Shown here one piece after another: positions 8,247 through 15,981 of a stretch of DNA of 64,000 bases. Position numbers and translations under genes: made by a program. Below the pieces are notes generated by a model, which saw nothing but the letters and a program-made list of their open reading frames with translations, made no database searches and was not told the origin of the DNA. Every line of letters starts with the position of its first letter. The stretch's first letter is position 1. The stretch is taken from the NCBI RefSeq assembly GCF_000335475.2, contig NZ_ANAH02000011.1, forward strand, positions 310,001-374,000, in the 5' to 3' direction. The DNA is from Cystobacter fuscus DSM 2262. Lineage in GTDB: Bacteria > Myxococcota > Myxococcia > Myxococcales > Myxococcaceae.

Positions 8247-9349
8247 CGGGTGGGGTTCTCCACCGACGACAGGGAGAAGCCGTTCGCGAAGTTGTCGGAC
8301 AGGGTGGCGCGCTCCCCGCCGTTGCTGGCCCCGATCTCGGGGACGTGGAGGGGGTGGAGCCCGGTGAAGAGCCGGGCGGTGTCCAGGCGCAGGTTCACGA
8401 TCAGGGCCTTCTGCGCGTTCACCGTGACAGGCGAGGCAAAGGCATGGCGCACGGTGCGGAAGTTGTCGTTGGTCCCCGTCTCCCAGCCGAACTCGGCGCT
8501 GCTCCCATCGGCCCTCACGTACTGGCCCTTCACCTTGGTGAAGATGTAGCTGGTGAACCACATCCAGGTTTCGTTGGCCATGTTCTTGAGGACGTGCAGC
8601 TCACCGGCCTGGCGGCTCAGGTTGTCATTGTAGGTGGGGTCCACGCCGACGCTGAAGCTGATGCCGGTGTAGCTGCCCGCGGGCACCACGGGCACCTGGA
8701 CGCGCTCGCGGCGGTTGGCCGGCATCATGACGGGACCCGAGCCCGTTTCCGGTATGCCGAGCACCGGCTGCTCCTTGATGGCCTCGATGAGGTAGTAGCT
8801 GTCCGGCAGTGCCACCTGTGTTCCGTCCTGCTTCTGGAGCTTCACATTGGAGAGCCAGTAGCGCAGCTCGGTGAAGGAGATCTGCCCTTCGGGTGTGCTG
8901 TAGGGCGTATCCAGCGCGAGCGGCTGGCCGCCAAAGAACAGCGCGGCGTTCAGCTCGAGGCTGCCGTGGGTGGCGGCCAGCCGCGCCTGGAGTTGTCTCA
9001 CCTGCTCGTTCGCCGCGTCCAGCTTGACGAGCACCCCCGCCCAGTCCTGGGTGGCCAGCAACTCCCGGGCCTCGGCGAGCTGTTGCCGGACGTCGGCCAG
9101 CTGCGCGGTCAGCTGCTCCTTTTCCTGCTGGGCCGTGGCCCCGTCCTGCTCGTACCGGGTGAGCTGGGCCTGCAGCTCGTCGATGGTGGACTGCATCCCG
9201 GCCAGCCGCTGTTCCAGCTCCTGGCGCTCACTCGTGGAGAGGGGAGGGGCGGGATTGTCCCCGCCGCACGCGGGAACCACCAGAACCGTCATCGCCGTCA
9301 CGAGCAGGGCCCGGGCGTACCTGGAGGATGAAGACAAGAAAGAGGTCAT
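8243..9349 (-). CDS. MbnP-like copper-binding lipoprotein, copy 2, with N-terminal coiled coil and no four-Cys motif
   Basis: A 368-residue lipoprotein; starts at 9364 or 9403 are possible, but the ATG at 9349 gives the best signal peptide (lipobox PAC, Cys28). Residues about 38-125 are a Glu/Gln/Leu heptad coiled coil absent from copy 1. Residues 129-368 are the MbnP-like domain, with FTELRYWLSNVKL, GSYTGISFSVGVD and an aromatic motif TWMWFTSYIF (Trp262, Trp264) aligning with FWGWRYGYVF of copy 1. The mature protein has no further Cys, so it lacks the four-Cys signature. Family assignment is from motif alignment. Confidence 0.8.
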   Translation of the reverse strand: MTSFLSSSSRYARALLVTAMTVLVVPACGGDNPAPPLSTSERQELEQRLAGMQSTIDELQAQLTRYEQDGATAQQEKEQLTAQLADVRQQLAEARELLATQDWAGVLVKLDAANEQVRQLQARLAATHGSLELNAALFFGGQPLALDTPYSTPEGQISFTELRYWLSNVKLQKQDGTQVALPDSYYLIEAIKEQPVLGIPETGSGPVMMPANRRERVQVPVVPAGSYTGISFSVGVDPTYNDNLSRQAGELHVLKNMANETWMWFTSYIFTKVKGQYVRADGSSAEFGWETGTNDNFRTVRHAFASPVTVNAQKALIVNLRLDTARLFTGLHPLHVPEIGASNGGERATLSDNFANGFSLSSVENPTR

Positions 9350-9476
9350 GCTGGGGGAATACATGCTGCACCGCACGTGCGAGAATGCGGCGTGTTGACG
9401 CATGCCGGACGGGGCTGGATGTCTATTCCGCCCCGGGTCCGATTGAAATGTCTGTTTTTGAAGTGTTTGTCTGGGG

Positions 9477-12080
9477 CTACTTCTTCGTCAGCGTGTCGAG
9501 GGCGTTGCGCGCCTCGTTCTGACCGCAGTTCTTCGTGCCCACGCGAGGCGTCCGGCTCAGCTCCTCCAGCGCGGCCACCGCCTTCGCGTCGCCCAGACCC
9601 TCCAGGCGCCGCGCCGCGCTGGCCCGCACGGCGCAGTCCTTCGAGGCCAGGGCCTGGATGTACAGCTTCACGAGGTCGAGCCCGTCGGTGGACTGCATCG
9701 CCTCCAGGTAGCGCAGCGCGCCCCACTGCCTGGGCGAGAAGTCCTCCTCCGCCAGCTCCTCGAAGCGCTCCTTCACCTGCTCCTTGGACAGCGTCGCCAT
9801 GAACTTGCGCAGGCTCTTGAGGTTCTCGTCCTCGCCGAAGTCCGCGGCGAGGCCGTCCAGGACGCCCTCGTCCAGGGACTCGCGCGCGGCCGCGTCCAGG
9901 GTGTTCAACGCCGAGAGCTCCTCGGTGTGCCGTTTCACCTCGTGCAGCGCCCGCGCGCGCACCTGCAGGACCCTCGCCTCCTTCTTCGTCTCCTTGGGCA
10001 GCTCCTCCAGCAGCTTCAAGGCCTCGTTGGCCTTGCCCTCGTCCAGGAGCTGTCGCGCCGCGTAGGTGGGCTCGTGGCGGCGCGCCCACTCGAACGTGCC
10101 CACGCCCAGCAGCACGAACACGCCGAGCCCCACGCCCACCGCGCGGCGGGGATGGGAGCGCACCCGGGCCCCGCTCTTCTGCACCACCGTCTTCGCCGCC
10201 CACACCACCGAGTCGCGCGCCGCCAGCACCGGCCGCATCGCGGTGTCCAACCGGTCCTTGAGCGGAGGCCTCATGGACACCTCGTCCTGGCCGCCGAAGG
10301 GCAGGCCCTCGCTGGCCCGGCGGCAGCGGTAGAGCGGCAGCGGCTCATTCGTGCCGGGCAGGGGCACGTCGCCGCACGTCTCACAGTCTCCCTCCACCCG
10401 CGTGCGCGCCAGGTTCACCGAGCCGGTGAAGACGACGTCGCCCGCCTCGGCCACCTGCTCCACCGCCTTGACCACCTCCACCGGCTCGCCAATCACCGTG
10501 TCGCGGGTGACGAGCACCTCGCCGGTGTGAAGACAGACGCGCACGGGCAGCTGCTCGTCCGGGCCGCACTGCTGGTTGTGCCGCCACAGCCGATCCTGCA
10601 TGGCCATGCCGCAGAGCACCGCCTGGGTGGGTGAGGAGAAGACGACGAGCAGCGCGTCCCCGCGCTTCTGCACCAGCCGGCCGTTGTAGTCGCGCACCAG
10701 GGGCAGCAGCAGCCGATCATGCGTCTCCAGCATCCGTGCGTTCTGCTCGTGCGTCTGCCGCGAGGTGCGCTCGGTGTAGCCCTGGAGGTCCGTGAGCATC
10801 AACGTGAGGTTGCGCGTCTTGCCGGACGCGGCGCCCACGACGGTGACGAGCTGCGAGCCCGAGCTGGACGGCTCGGCCGACTCCGGCTTCGGCTCCTCGC
10901 GCGTGGCGTTCAGGGGAGAGGGCGAGGGGACGGTGAACGCGCGGGAGGGTGAGACGGCGCCCTCGGGCAACTGCCGGCCCGGCGTGGCGCGGGTGGGGGC
11001 CTGCGAGGTCGAACGGGCGTTGCGGGGCGCGGGTGACTCCGAAGGGGGCGGACCGCCGAAGGCGGAGGTCCCCGCGGGGGAGATCTCGGTCTGCTCCACC
11101 GTCACGGGCTCGGCGAAGGCGAGCGTGCCGCTCGAGGGCGGAGTCGAGGAGGGGATGGGGAAGCGCGAGATGCTGGGGAGCGGCGGGAAGGGGGTGCCCG
11201 AGGCCAACACCTGGGGGAAGGGCGTGGGGACGGCGGGGGCCGACATCGCGCCGAGCGCCTCCACCAGGGCGTGCGCGCTGGGCAGCCGCAACTGCGGATC
11301 CTTGCGCAGCAGTTGCATCACCAGCGCGACGAGCGGGGCATGTCCGGAGAGCGTGGGCGCCGCCTCGATGAGGGGCGTGGGCGAGGCCGAGGCGTGCTGG
11401 GCGACGTATTGGGTGGGGCTCGGGCCCGGGAAGGGGAGCTGGCCCGAGAGCATGCGGTAGGCGAGCGCGCCGAAGGAATACAGGTCGCTGCGCGCGTCCA
11501 CCGGTGCTCCCACCGCCTGTTCGGGCGAGAGGTACTCCGGGGTGCCGACGACGAGGCCCACCTGGCTGAGGTTGCCCGCCTTGTCCGCCTCCATCAGGCG
11601 GGCGATGCCGAAGTCCAGCAGCCGGGCCTGTTCGCCGCGCGGCCCCCGGGTGAGCAGCACGTTCTCCGGTTTGATGTCGCGGTGGATGATGCCCCGGTCG
11701 TGGATGGCCGCGAGGCCCTCGGCGAGTTGGTGCAAGAGGGGCAGCGCGCGCGTGGGCGACAGGGCTCCCTGCTGAAGCACGTCGTAGAGGTTCTCCCCCT
11801 CGACGTACTCCATGACGATGCAGGCGCCGGCCGCCGTCTCGCCGTAGTCGATGACGCGCACCACGGCGGGGTGATCCACGGCCGACAGCATGCGCGCCTC
11901 GCGCTTGAAGCGCTCAATCATGCTCGGGTGCACCATCAGGTCCGAGTGCAGGACCTTGATCGCCACCCGGCGGCCCAGGGACACCTGTTCGCCGAGGTAC
12001 ACCTCGCCCATGCCCCCGGTGCCGAGCAGCTTGAGAACGCGGAAACGGTCATCGAGAACGAGGGATCCGGTGTTGATCAC
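9477..12080 (-). CDS. Hanks-type Ser/Thr kinase fused to a class III cyclase-like domain, membrane helix and helical repeats
   Basis: An 867-residue protein. Residues 13-280 form a PknB-like kinase with glycine loop GTGGMGEV, Lys42, HRD at 133-135 and DFG at 156-158, all intact. A Pro/Ser linker (285-415) leads to a class III nucleotide cyclase domain (424-590) with both metal Asp (431 in MLTDLQGYT, 475 in KRGDALL) and Lys472. The usual Asn/Arg transition-state helix reads EPVEVVKAVEQ, so activity is doubtful. A membrane segment (646-665) precedes a helical, HEAT/TPR-like C terminus. The cyclase domain therefore sits on the cytoplasmic side with the kinase. Confidence 0.92.
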   Translation of the reverse strand: MINTGSLVLDDRFRVLKLLGTGGMGEVYLGEQVSLGRRVAIKVLHSDLMVHPSMIERFKREARMLSAVDHPAVVRVIDYGETAAGACIVMEYVEGENLYDVLQQGALSPTRALPLLHQLAEGLAAIHDRGIIHRDIKPENVLLTRGPRGEQARLLDFGIARLMEADKAGNLSQVGLVVGTPEYLSPEQAVGAPVDARSDLYSFGALAYRMLSGQLPFPGPSPTQYVAQHASASPTPLIEAAPTLSGHAPLVALVMQLLRKDPQLRLPSAHALVEALGAMSAPAVPTPFPQVLASGTPFPPLPSISRFPIPSSTPPSSGTLAFAEPVTVEQTEISPAGTSAFGGPPPSESPAPRNARSTSQAPTRATPGRQLPEGAVSPSRAFTVPSPSPLNATREEPKPESAEPSSSGSQLVTVVGAASGKTRNLTLMLTDLQGYTERTSRQTHEQNARMLETHDRLLLPLVRDYNGRLVQKRGDALLVVFSSPTQAVLCGMAMQDRLWRHNQQCGPDEQLPVRVCLHTGEVLVTRDTVIGEPVEVVKAVEQVAEAGDVVFTGSVNLARTRVEGDCETCGDVPLPGTNEPLPLYRCRRASEGLPFGGQDEVSMRPPLKDRLDTAMRPVLAARDSVVWAAKTVVQKSGARVRSHPRRAVGVGLGVFVLLGVGTFEWARRHEPTYAARQLLDEGKANEALKLLEELPKETKKEARVLQVRARALHEVKRHTEELSALNTLDAAARESLDEGVLDGLAADFGEDENLKSLRKFMATLSKEQVKERFEELAEEDFSPRQWGALRYLEAMQSTDGLDLVKLYIQALASKDCAVRASAARRLEGLGDAKAVAALEELSRTPRVGTKNCGQNEARNALDTLTKK

Positions 12081-12276
12081 GGGCGCGCCATCTTCGCCGG
12101 AAACGCGGGGCGCGGGCAGGGGTCTTGTGGGGCCTTTGTCGGCCTCCCCGCCTGCCCTCCAGCCGACGGGATGATGACGCTGGCTTTTTCCGGGCTCCCC
12201 GTGAACTGGGAGTGAAGGCCCATCGCCATGGGTGGGGTTCCCGCCCGCCGGGCTCTCGTGCTACCCGGCTGAGCCC

Positions 12277-12591
12277 ATGCCCTCCAGCCTCTTCCTCGCC
12301 CGCCTCGTTCCGAATCGTCCCGACTTCGCGATGTCCATGACCGCCGACGAGCAGGCCGCGATGCGCGCGCACGGCGAGTTCCTCCAGGGCCAGTTCGCGG
12401 CGGGCACGCTGGTGGTGGCGGGACCGGTGCTCGACCCCGCGGGCGTCTTCGGGATGGCCGTGTTCGAGGCGGAGTCGATCGACGAGGTCCGCCGCCTTCT
12501 CGAGCGGGATCCCGCCAGGGCGGTGGGGCGCTACGAGGTCTCGCCCATGGGCCCGAGCATCGTCCGACCGGCGCGTCCCGCTGGCTCCTGA
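12277..12591 (+). CDS. YciI-like small protein
   Basis: A 104-residue protein of the YCII/dimeric alpha-beta barrel superfamily, recognised from RAHGEFLQGQFAAGTLVVAGPV with a conserved His near residue 32, then FGMAVFEAES and a C-terminal RYEVSPMG strand. The ATG at 12277 is used; a start at 12331 is possible but would remove the first strand. It diverges from the kinase gene over about 200 bp. The function of these proteins is usually unknown. Confidence 0.75.
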   Translation: MPSSLFLARLVPNRPDFAMSMTADEQAAMRAHGEFLQGQFAAGTLVVAGPVLDPAGVFGMAVFEAESIDEVRRLLERDPARAVGRYEVSPMGPSIVRPARPAGS

Positions 12592-12599
12592 GCCCAGAA

Positions 12600-12850
12600 G
12601 AAAACCACGCGGTGCCCGGAGTTGCGCCCGAAGCGGTAGGCCTGGAAGCGCCGTTGACGCACGCGGAGACCTGCGCCGTGTTGCTCGGGTCCGTCAGCAA
12701 GTCATGGCATTTCTGCGACGCCGCCAGGATGAGGTTGATGTTGTTCTGCGAGGCCATGTCGTACTGCTGGAGGCGTGTCTGCGGGCGGCGCGCGAGCTTG
12801 CGAAGAGGATCAACGCCGAGGTGACCGCGCTGGCCTGGGTCCTCAATACC
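12600..12850 (-). pseudogene. Possible decayed gene tail
   Basis: The minus strand carries a stretch with strongly coding-like third positions that reads QYDMASQNNINLILAASQKC and onward to about 12650. It then seems to continue in another frame as RRFQAYRFGRNSGHRVVFFW. Neither part has a ribosome site or a complete gene structure. I read this as a frameshifted remnant of an unidentified gene, but chance open frames in GC-rich DNA are possible. Confidence 0.3.
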
Positions 12851-12907
12851 CAGTCTTATGTGTGGCAGCTCAACCCAAACCCAGTCTTATGTATGGCAGC
12901 TCAACCC
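12848..12907. repeat. Two tandem 29-bp repeats with a 2-bp spacer
   Basis: Copies at 12848-12876 and 12879-12907 differ at one base (ACCCAGTCTTATG then TGTGG or TATGG, then CAGCTCAACCC). They lie in an otherwise gene-poor stretch from 12592 to 13384 that also holds a possible gene remnant and the AT-rich leader of the porin gene. I see no other structure in that stretch. Confidence 0.85.
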
Positions 12908-13384
12908 GAGCCTGGGCGCGGTGCTGGTGCCGAGCAGGTGCCGCGGACCCCGCGGCGGGGAAGGGTCTCCGCCGCGGGGCACCTCCTTCTCGCGCTCCTG
13001 GCCTGTTGGCGCGCTCGGGAACGTATGGGTTGAAAAATTTTGATTTCCCCGGTGCGTAAGCGCCCGGTTCGCGGGTGACGCGTGGAGTCAATCACTGCCG
13101 TCCTCGCGATGGCGCCACCTCGTGCTTGACGGACGAGGCTTGCTCCGTGCTAGTGTCCGGCCCCCGCGCACGTCGCCGCTTTTCGTTTCGACGTTTTATT
13201 TTACGTCCAAACCTTCCGCCGCTTCCAGCGGCAGTGGGTATGGGCGTGTCTTTGCGCTCGCGTTGGGCCCGGACGTGAGGGGGGAATCAATCCAGGGAAG
13301 ATAAGTAACCCCTCTACAAACGGCCTCTTTTCCTCATATGCTCTTTGTCGCAGTCACTCCTCACCTCTCGTGAACAACAACCCG

Positions 13385-14614
13385 ATGACGAACAAAGCTC
13401 TGCTCGCGGCCCTCTCCGCTACTTGTGTTGCTGTGACGGCCCATGCCGACCCGCTCCCCTTCACCTTCTCGGGCTACATGCGCGCCGGCACCGGAATCAA
13501 CGTCCGAGGTGGCACGCAGGTGTGCATGGGCTTGCCGGGTGCCGACACCAAGTGGCGCCTGGGCAATGAATGTGACTACGTGATCGAGCCGACCTTCAAC
13601 GCGCGGCTCATCTCGCATGAGGGCTCCGACTGGCATGTGCACTTCATGCCCGGCATCTATCGCGCGTGGGGTGGCAAGGAGTTTCAGACCTACAGCTCGC
13701 CGGGCGGAGCGGTCTTCCCGGACAGCGGTACGGACGAGCTCGTGGCGCGCTTTGGCCAGGTCTACGCCTACGGGACCAACATCGCGGCGCTCGGCAACGG
13801 CAAGGTCTGGGTGGGCCGGCGCTTCTACAACCGCCTGCAGACCGGTATCAACGACCAGTTCCTGGAAAACAACGATGGCGATGGCGCGGGCATCGAGGAC
13901 ATCGACGTGCGCGTGGGCAAGCTCAGCGTGGCCGCCATGCTCAACCCGCGCGGAGGCGTCAGCAACAACCGCATCGCCGTGCCCGTGCGCCTGACCAACA
14001 TCCCCGTCATTCCCAATGGCGGACTGGCCCTGTACGTCACCCCGTCCATGCAGCTCAAGAGGGACATCCAGACGGACACCCCCAACCCCCAGGAAGCCAA
14101 TGGGCTGGCCGTGGGCCTCTACCAGACCCTGAACGGCGTCCTGCTCGGTGGCAACACGCTCGTCGCCTTGAAGATGGACTGGCTCGGTACCACGCGCAAC
14201 AGCCGGGTCCTGCTGCAGCAGTCCGCCAATCTTGGCATCACCGTCATCGAGGGTGTGGCCGAGTACCGCATCAACAAGTCCGCTGGCAACGCTGGCAACA
14301 AGTGGTTCGGCGTTGGCATGCGCGCCGACACGCGCGTCATCGGTCCCTTCCGCGTGCTGGCCGAGGTGGGTCATGACATGGTCAAGCCGGACAACGGTGG
14401 CCACACGCGCAACATGACCAAGTTCACCCTGGCGACGGCGGTGTCCGCGGGCCAGGAGGCGGGTTCCCGTCCGACGATCCGTCTGTTCGCCACGCACGCC
14501 ATCTGGGACGAGGCGGCTCGTCTGGCCCTCGACCCGACCTCGCGCCTGGGTCAGGTCTTTGGCGACCAGCGGGCGGGCACCTCGGTGGGTCTCCAGGCCG
14601 AAGCCTGGTGGTGA
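13385..14614 (+). CDS. LamB-like outer-membrane porin
   Basis: A 409-residue protein with a Sec signal (cleavage after TAHA) and a body rich in alternating beta strands ending in an aromatic residue (AEAWW), as expected for a beta-barrel. The first mature strand FTFSGYMRAGTGIN and the blocks FARFGQVYAYG-like and KVWVGRRFYNR resemble maltoporin/LamB-type sugar porins. The ATG at 13385 gives the cleaner signal; a GTG at 13370 would add five residues. The substrate cannot be read from sequence. It has a long AT-rich upstream region and a hairpin after the stop. Confidence 0.82.
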   Translation: MTNKALLAALSATCVAVTAHADPLPFTFSGYMRAGTGINVRGGTQVCMGLPGADTKWRLGNECDYVIEPTFNARLISHEGSDWHVHFMPGIYRAWGGKEFQTYSSPGGAVFPDSGTDELVARFGQVYAYGTNIAALGNGKVWVGRRFYNRLQTGINDQFLENNDGDGAGIEDIDVRVGKLSVAAMLNPRGGVSNNRIAVPVRLTNIPVIPNGGLALYVTPSMQLKRDIQTDTPNPQEANGLAVGLYQTLNGVLLGGNTLVALKMDWLGTTRNSRVLLQQSANLGITVIEGVAEYRINKSAGNAGNKWFGVGMRADTRVIGPFRVLAEVGHDMVKPDNGGHTRNMTKFTLATAVSAGQEAGSRPTIRLFATHAIWDEAARLALDPTSRLGQVFGDQRAGTSVGLQAEAWW

Positions 14615-14621
14615 TGCGGTC

Positions 14622-14655
14622 CGGACGCGGCGCGCTCATCCGCCAACCGCGTCCG
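14622..14655 (+). terminator. Terminator-like hairpin after the porin gene
   Basis: Perfect 9-bp arms CGGACGCGG and CCGCGTCCG flank a 16-nt loop, starting 8 bp after the porin stop. There is no clear U tract, so intrinsic termination is inferred from position and stem strength. Confidence 0.5.
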
Positions 14656-14733
14656 AGCCTGGTGGTCCTGGAGTTCGATGGCGGTCCATGGTCCGCCGCG
14701 CTCCTTCTCCCCTCGGTTCCCCCCCCTCGACGA

Positions 14734-14753
14734 AGGTGTCAGAGGATTCGTAA
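14734..14753. repeat. Dispersed GGTGTCAGA element, copy A
   Basis: The sequence AGGTGTCAGAGGATTCGTAA is a member of the short intergenic family described under findings. It lies between the porin and the next small gene. Confidence 0.5.
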
Positions 14754-14819
14754 AGCGGCGGGGCCGAGCCATGTCCACATTCCCCGGGGCCGGGACATCC
14801 GGAAACGAGGAGGTAGTGC

Positions 14820-15173
14820 ATGGAGAATTGGACGCTGGGTTATGGCTCGCTGCTGACGACGCTCGGTGTGGGCGGGTTCCTCGCGACGGGCGGACAACAC
14901 AAGACGGCGCTCATCCCCGCGGGCTTCGGCACGGCGGCGCTCGGGCTGGGCCTGCTGTCGCGCCGGGCATCCTCTCGGCACTGGGTGCTGGGAGGCGCGG
15001 CGCTCGTCGGGCTGCTTGGCTTCCTGGGGGCCGCGCGAGGACTCCGCCAGCTCCCCGCCTTGCTGCGGGGGGAGAAGCTCGAGCGGCCCGCGGCCGTCAT
15101 CTCCCAATCGGTGATGGCGGGGCTGTCGGCGGCGTACACGGTGCTCGGTGTTCGCGGCCTGCTGCGCGCGTAG
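14820..15173 (+). CDS. Small membrane protein with four hydrophobic segments
   Basis: A 117-residue protein with about four hydrophobic, Gly/Ala/Leu-rich segments (LGYGSLLTTLGVGGFLATGG, IPAGFGTAALGLGLLS, VLGGAALVGLLGFLGAARGL and the C-terminal VMAGLSAAYTVLGVRGLL). The layout resembles small TMEM14/UPF0136-type proteins, but I cannot confirm the family. A strong ribosome site (ACGAGGAGG) 7 bp before the ATG fixes the start. No partner gene is evident. Confidence 0.72.
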   Translation: MENWTLGYGSLLTTLGVGGFLATGGQHKTALIPAGFGTAALGLGLLSRRASSRHWVLGGAALVGLLGFLGAARGLRQLPALLRGEKLERPAAVISQSVMAGLSAAYTVLGVRGLLRA

Positions 15174-15241
15174 GCCGGGCCTCCGCGGTGGGTCCCGGGC
15201 CTCTCTCCACGCGAGGCCTGGGACTCATCACTCATGCGGCC

Positions 15242-15766
15242 TCAGCCGGCGCGGACGGCGTGGAGGAAGCGGGCGTAGCCGAGCTCGGCGGCGTTCTTCG
15301 TGAGTTCGACATTGGCCCAGGCGACGACGTCGCCGAACGGACGGTCCCGCATGGGCCAGCGTGTCCGCTGGGTGGAGTGCAGGTCGTCGTCGGTGAGTTG
15401 CTCCAGCGCCGCGCGCCACCGTCCTCGCAGCCCGTCGAGCCACTCACGTACGCCATCGGCGGTGCCAGGCCACGTCACGTCCTCGCGGGAGAGCGTCCCG
15501 CCGCCGAAGGAGTGGTCGAGCACCATGGACCACCAGAAGCCGAGGTGCCACGTCAGCCACGCGATGCTCGCCGGACCGATGTCATAGTCCTCGCGCTCCG
15601 GCCAATCGGCGAGCCACCTTCCCTCGGGGCCTCGATGCACGTGCAAGCCCTTGGGCGCGGGGCGCCACAAGCACTCCTCGGTGGTCAGTCCATTGAGATG
15701 GTACTGGGTGAGGCTCCACGCCGTTTCGAACTGCCGCAACAGGTAGCCACGGACGTCGTTGGACAT
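15242..15766 (-). CDS. DinB-like four-helix-bundle protein
   Basis: A 174-residue soluble protein. The N terminus (LLRQFETAWSLTQYHLNGLTTEE) and the central ASIAWLTWHLGFWWSMVLDHSF block, with His residues on successive helices, fit the DinB/YfiT metal-binding bundle superfamily. Such proteins include thiol transferases and stress proteins; none of this is specified here. I use the ATG at 15766; a longer start at 15817 would add a basic, non-conserved extension. Confidence 0.72.
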   Translation of the reverse strand: MSNDVRGYLLRQFETAWSLTQYHLNGLTTEECLWRPAPKGLHVHRGPEGRWLADWPEREDYDIGPASIAWLTWHLGFWWSMVLDHSFGGGTLSREDVTWPGTADGVREWLDGLRGRWRAALEQLTDDDLHSTQRTRWPMRDRPFGDVVAWANVELTKNAAELGYARFLHAVRAG

Positions 15767-15912
15767 GGGGGGAGCATACCTTTTGGGTCCTTTGACGTCG
15801 TTTCGCAGGGGGGCCACACTGCTTCCGCATGAGCACCGCTCCCTCGTCCACCTCCCTCCAGAAGTCCCGCTTCACTCCGGACAGCGCGTCCTGCACGTGC
15901 TCCTGGGCTGCC

Positions 15913-15952
15913 GTACAAAGTGTCTGACACCTCGTACGGACACCTCGTACGG
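15913..15952. repeat. Dispersed GTGTCTGACACC element, copy B, with a direct repeat
   Basis: The palindromic core GTGTCTGACAC is followed by CTCGTACGG, and the 13-mer ACACCTCGTACGG occurs twice in tandem here. It lies 30 bp upstream of the histidine kinase start, so a regulatory role is possible. Confidence 0.6.
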
Positions 15953-15981
15953 CGCCCCAGACCCACGAAGGGAGAGATTTC

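Noticed and set aside
12848-12907. The tandem 29-bp repeat as a CRISPR array
   Set aside because: There are only two units with a 2-bp spacer and no cas genes.
13027-13050. AT-rich stretch GAAAAATTTTGATTTC as a terminator
   Set aside because: The inverted repeat is too short and no upstream gene ends nearby. It may be part of the porin promoter region.
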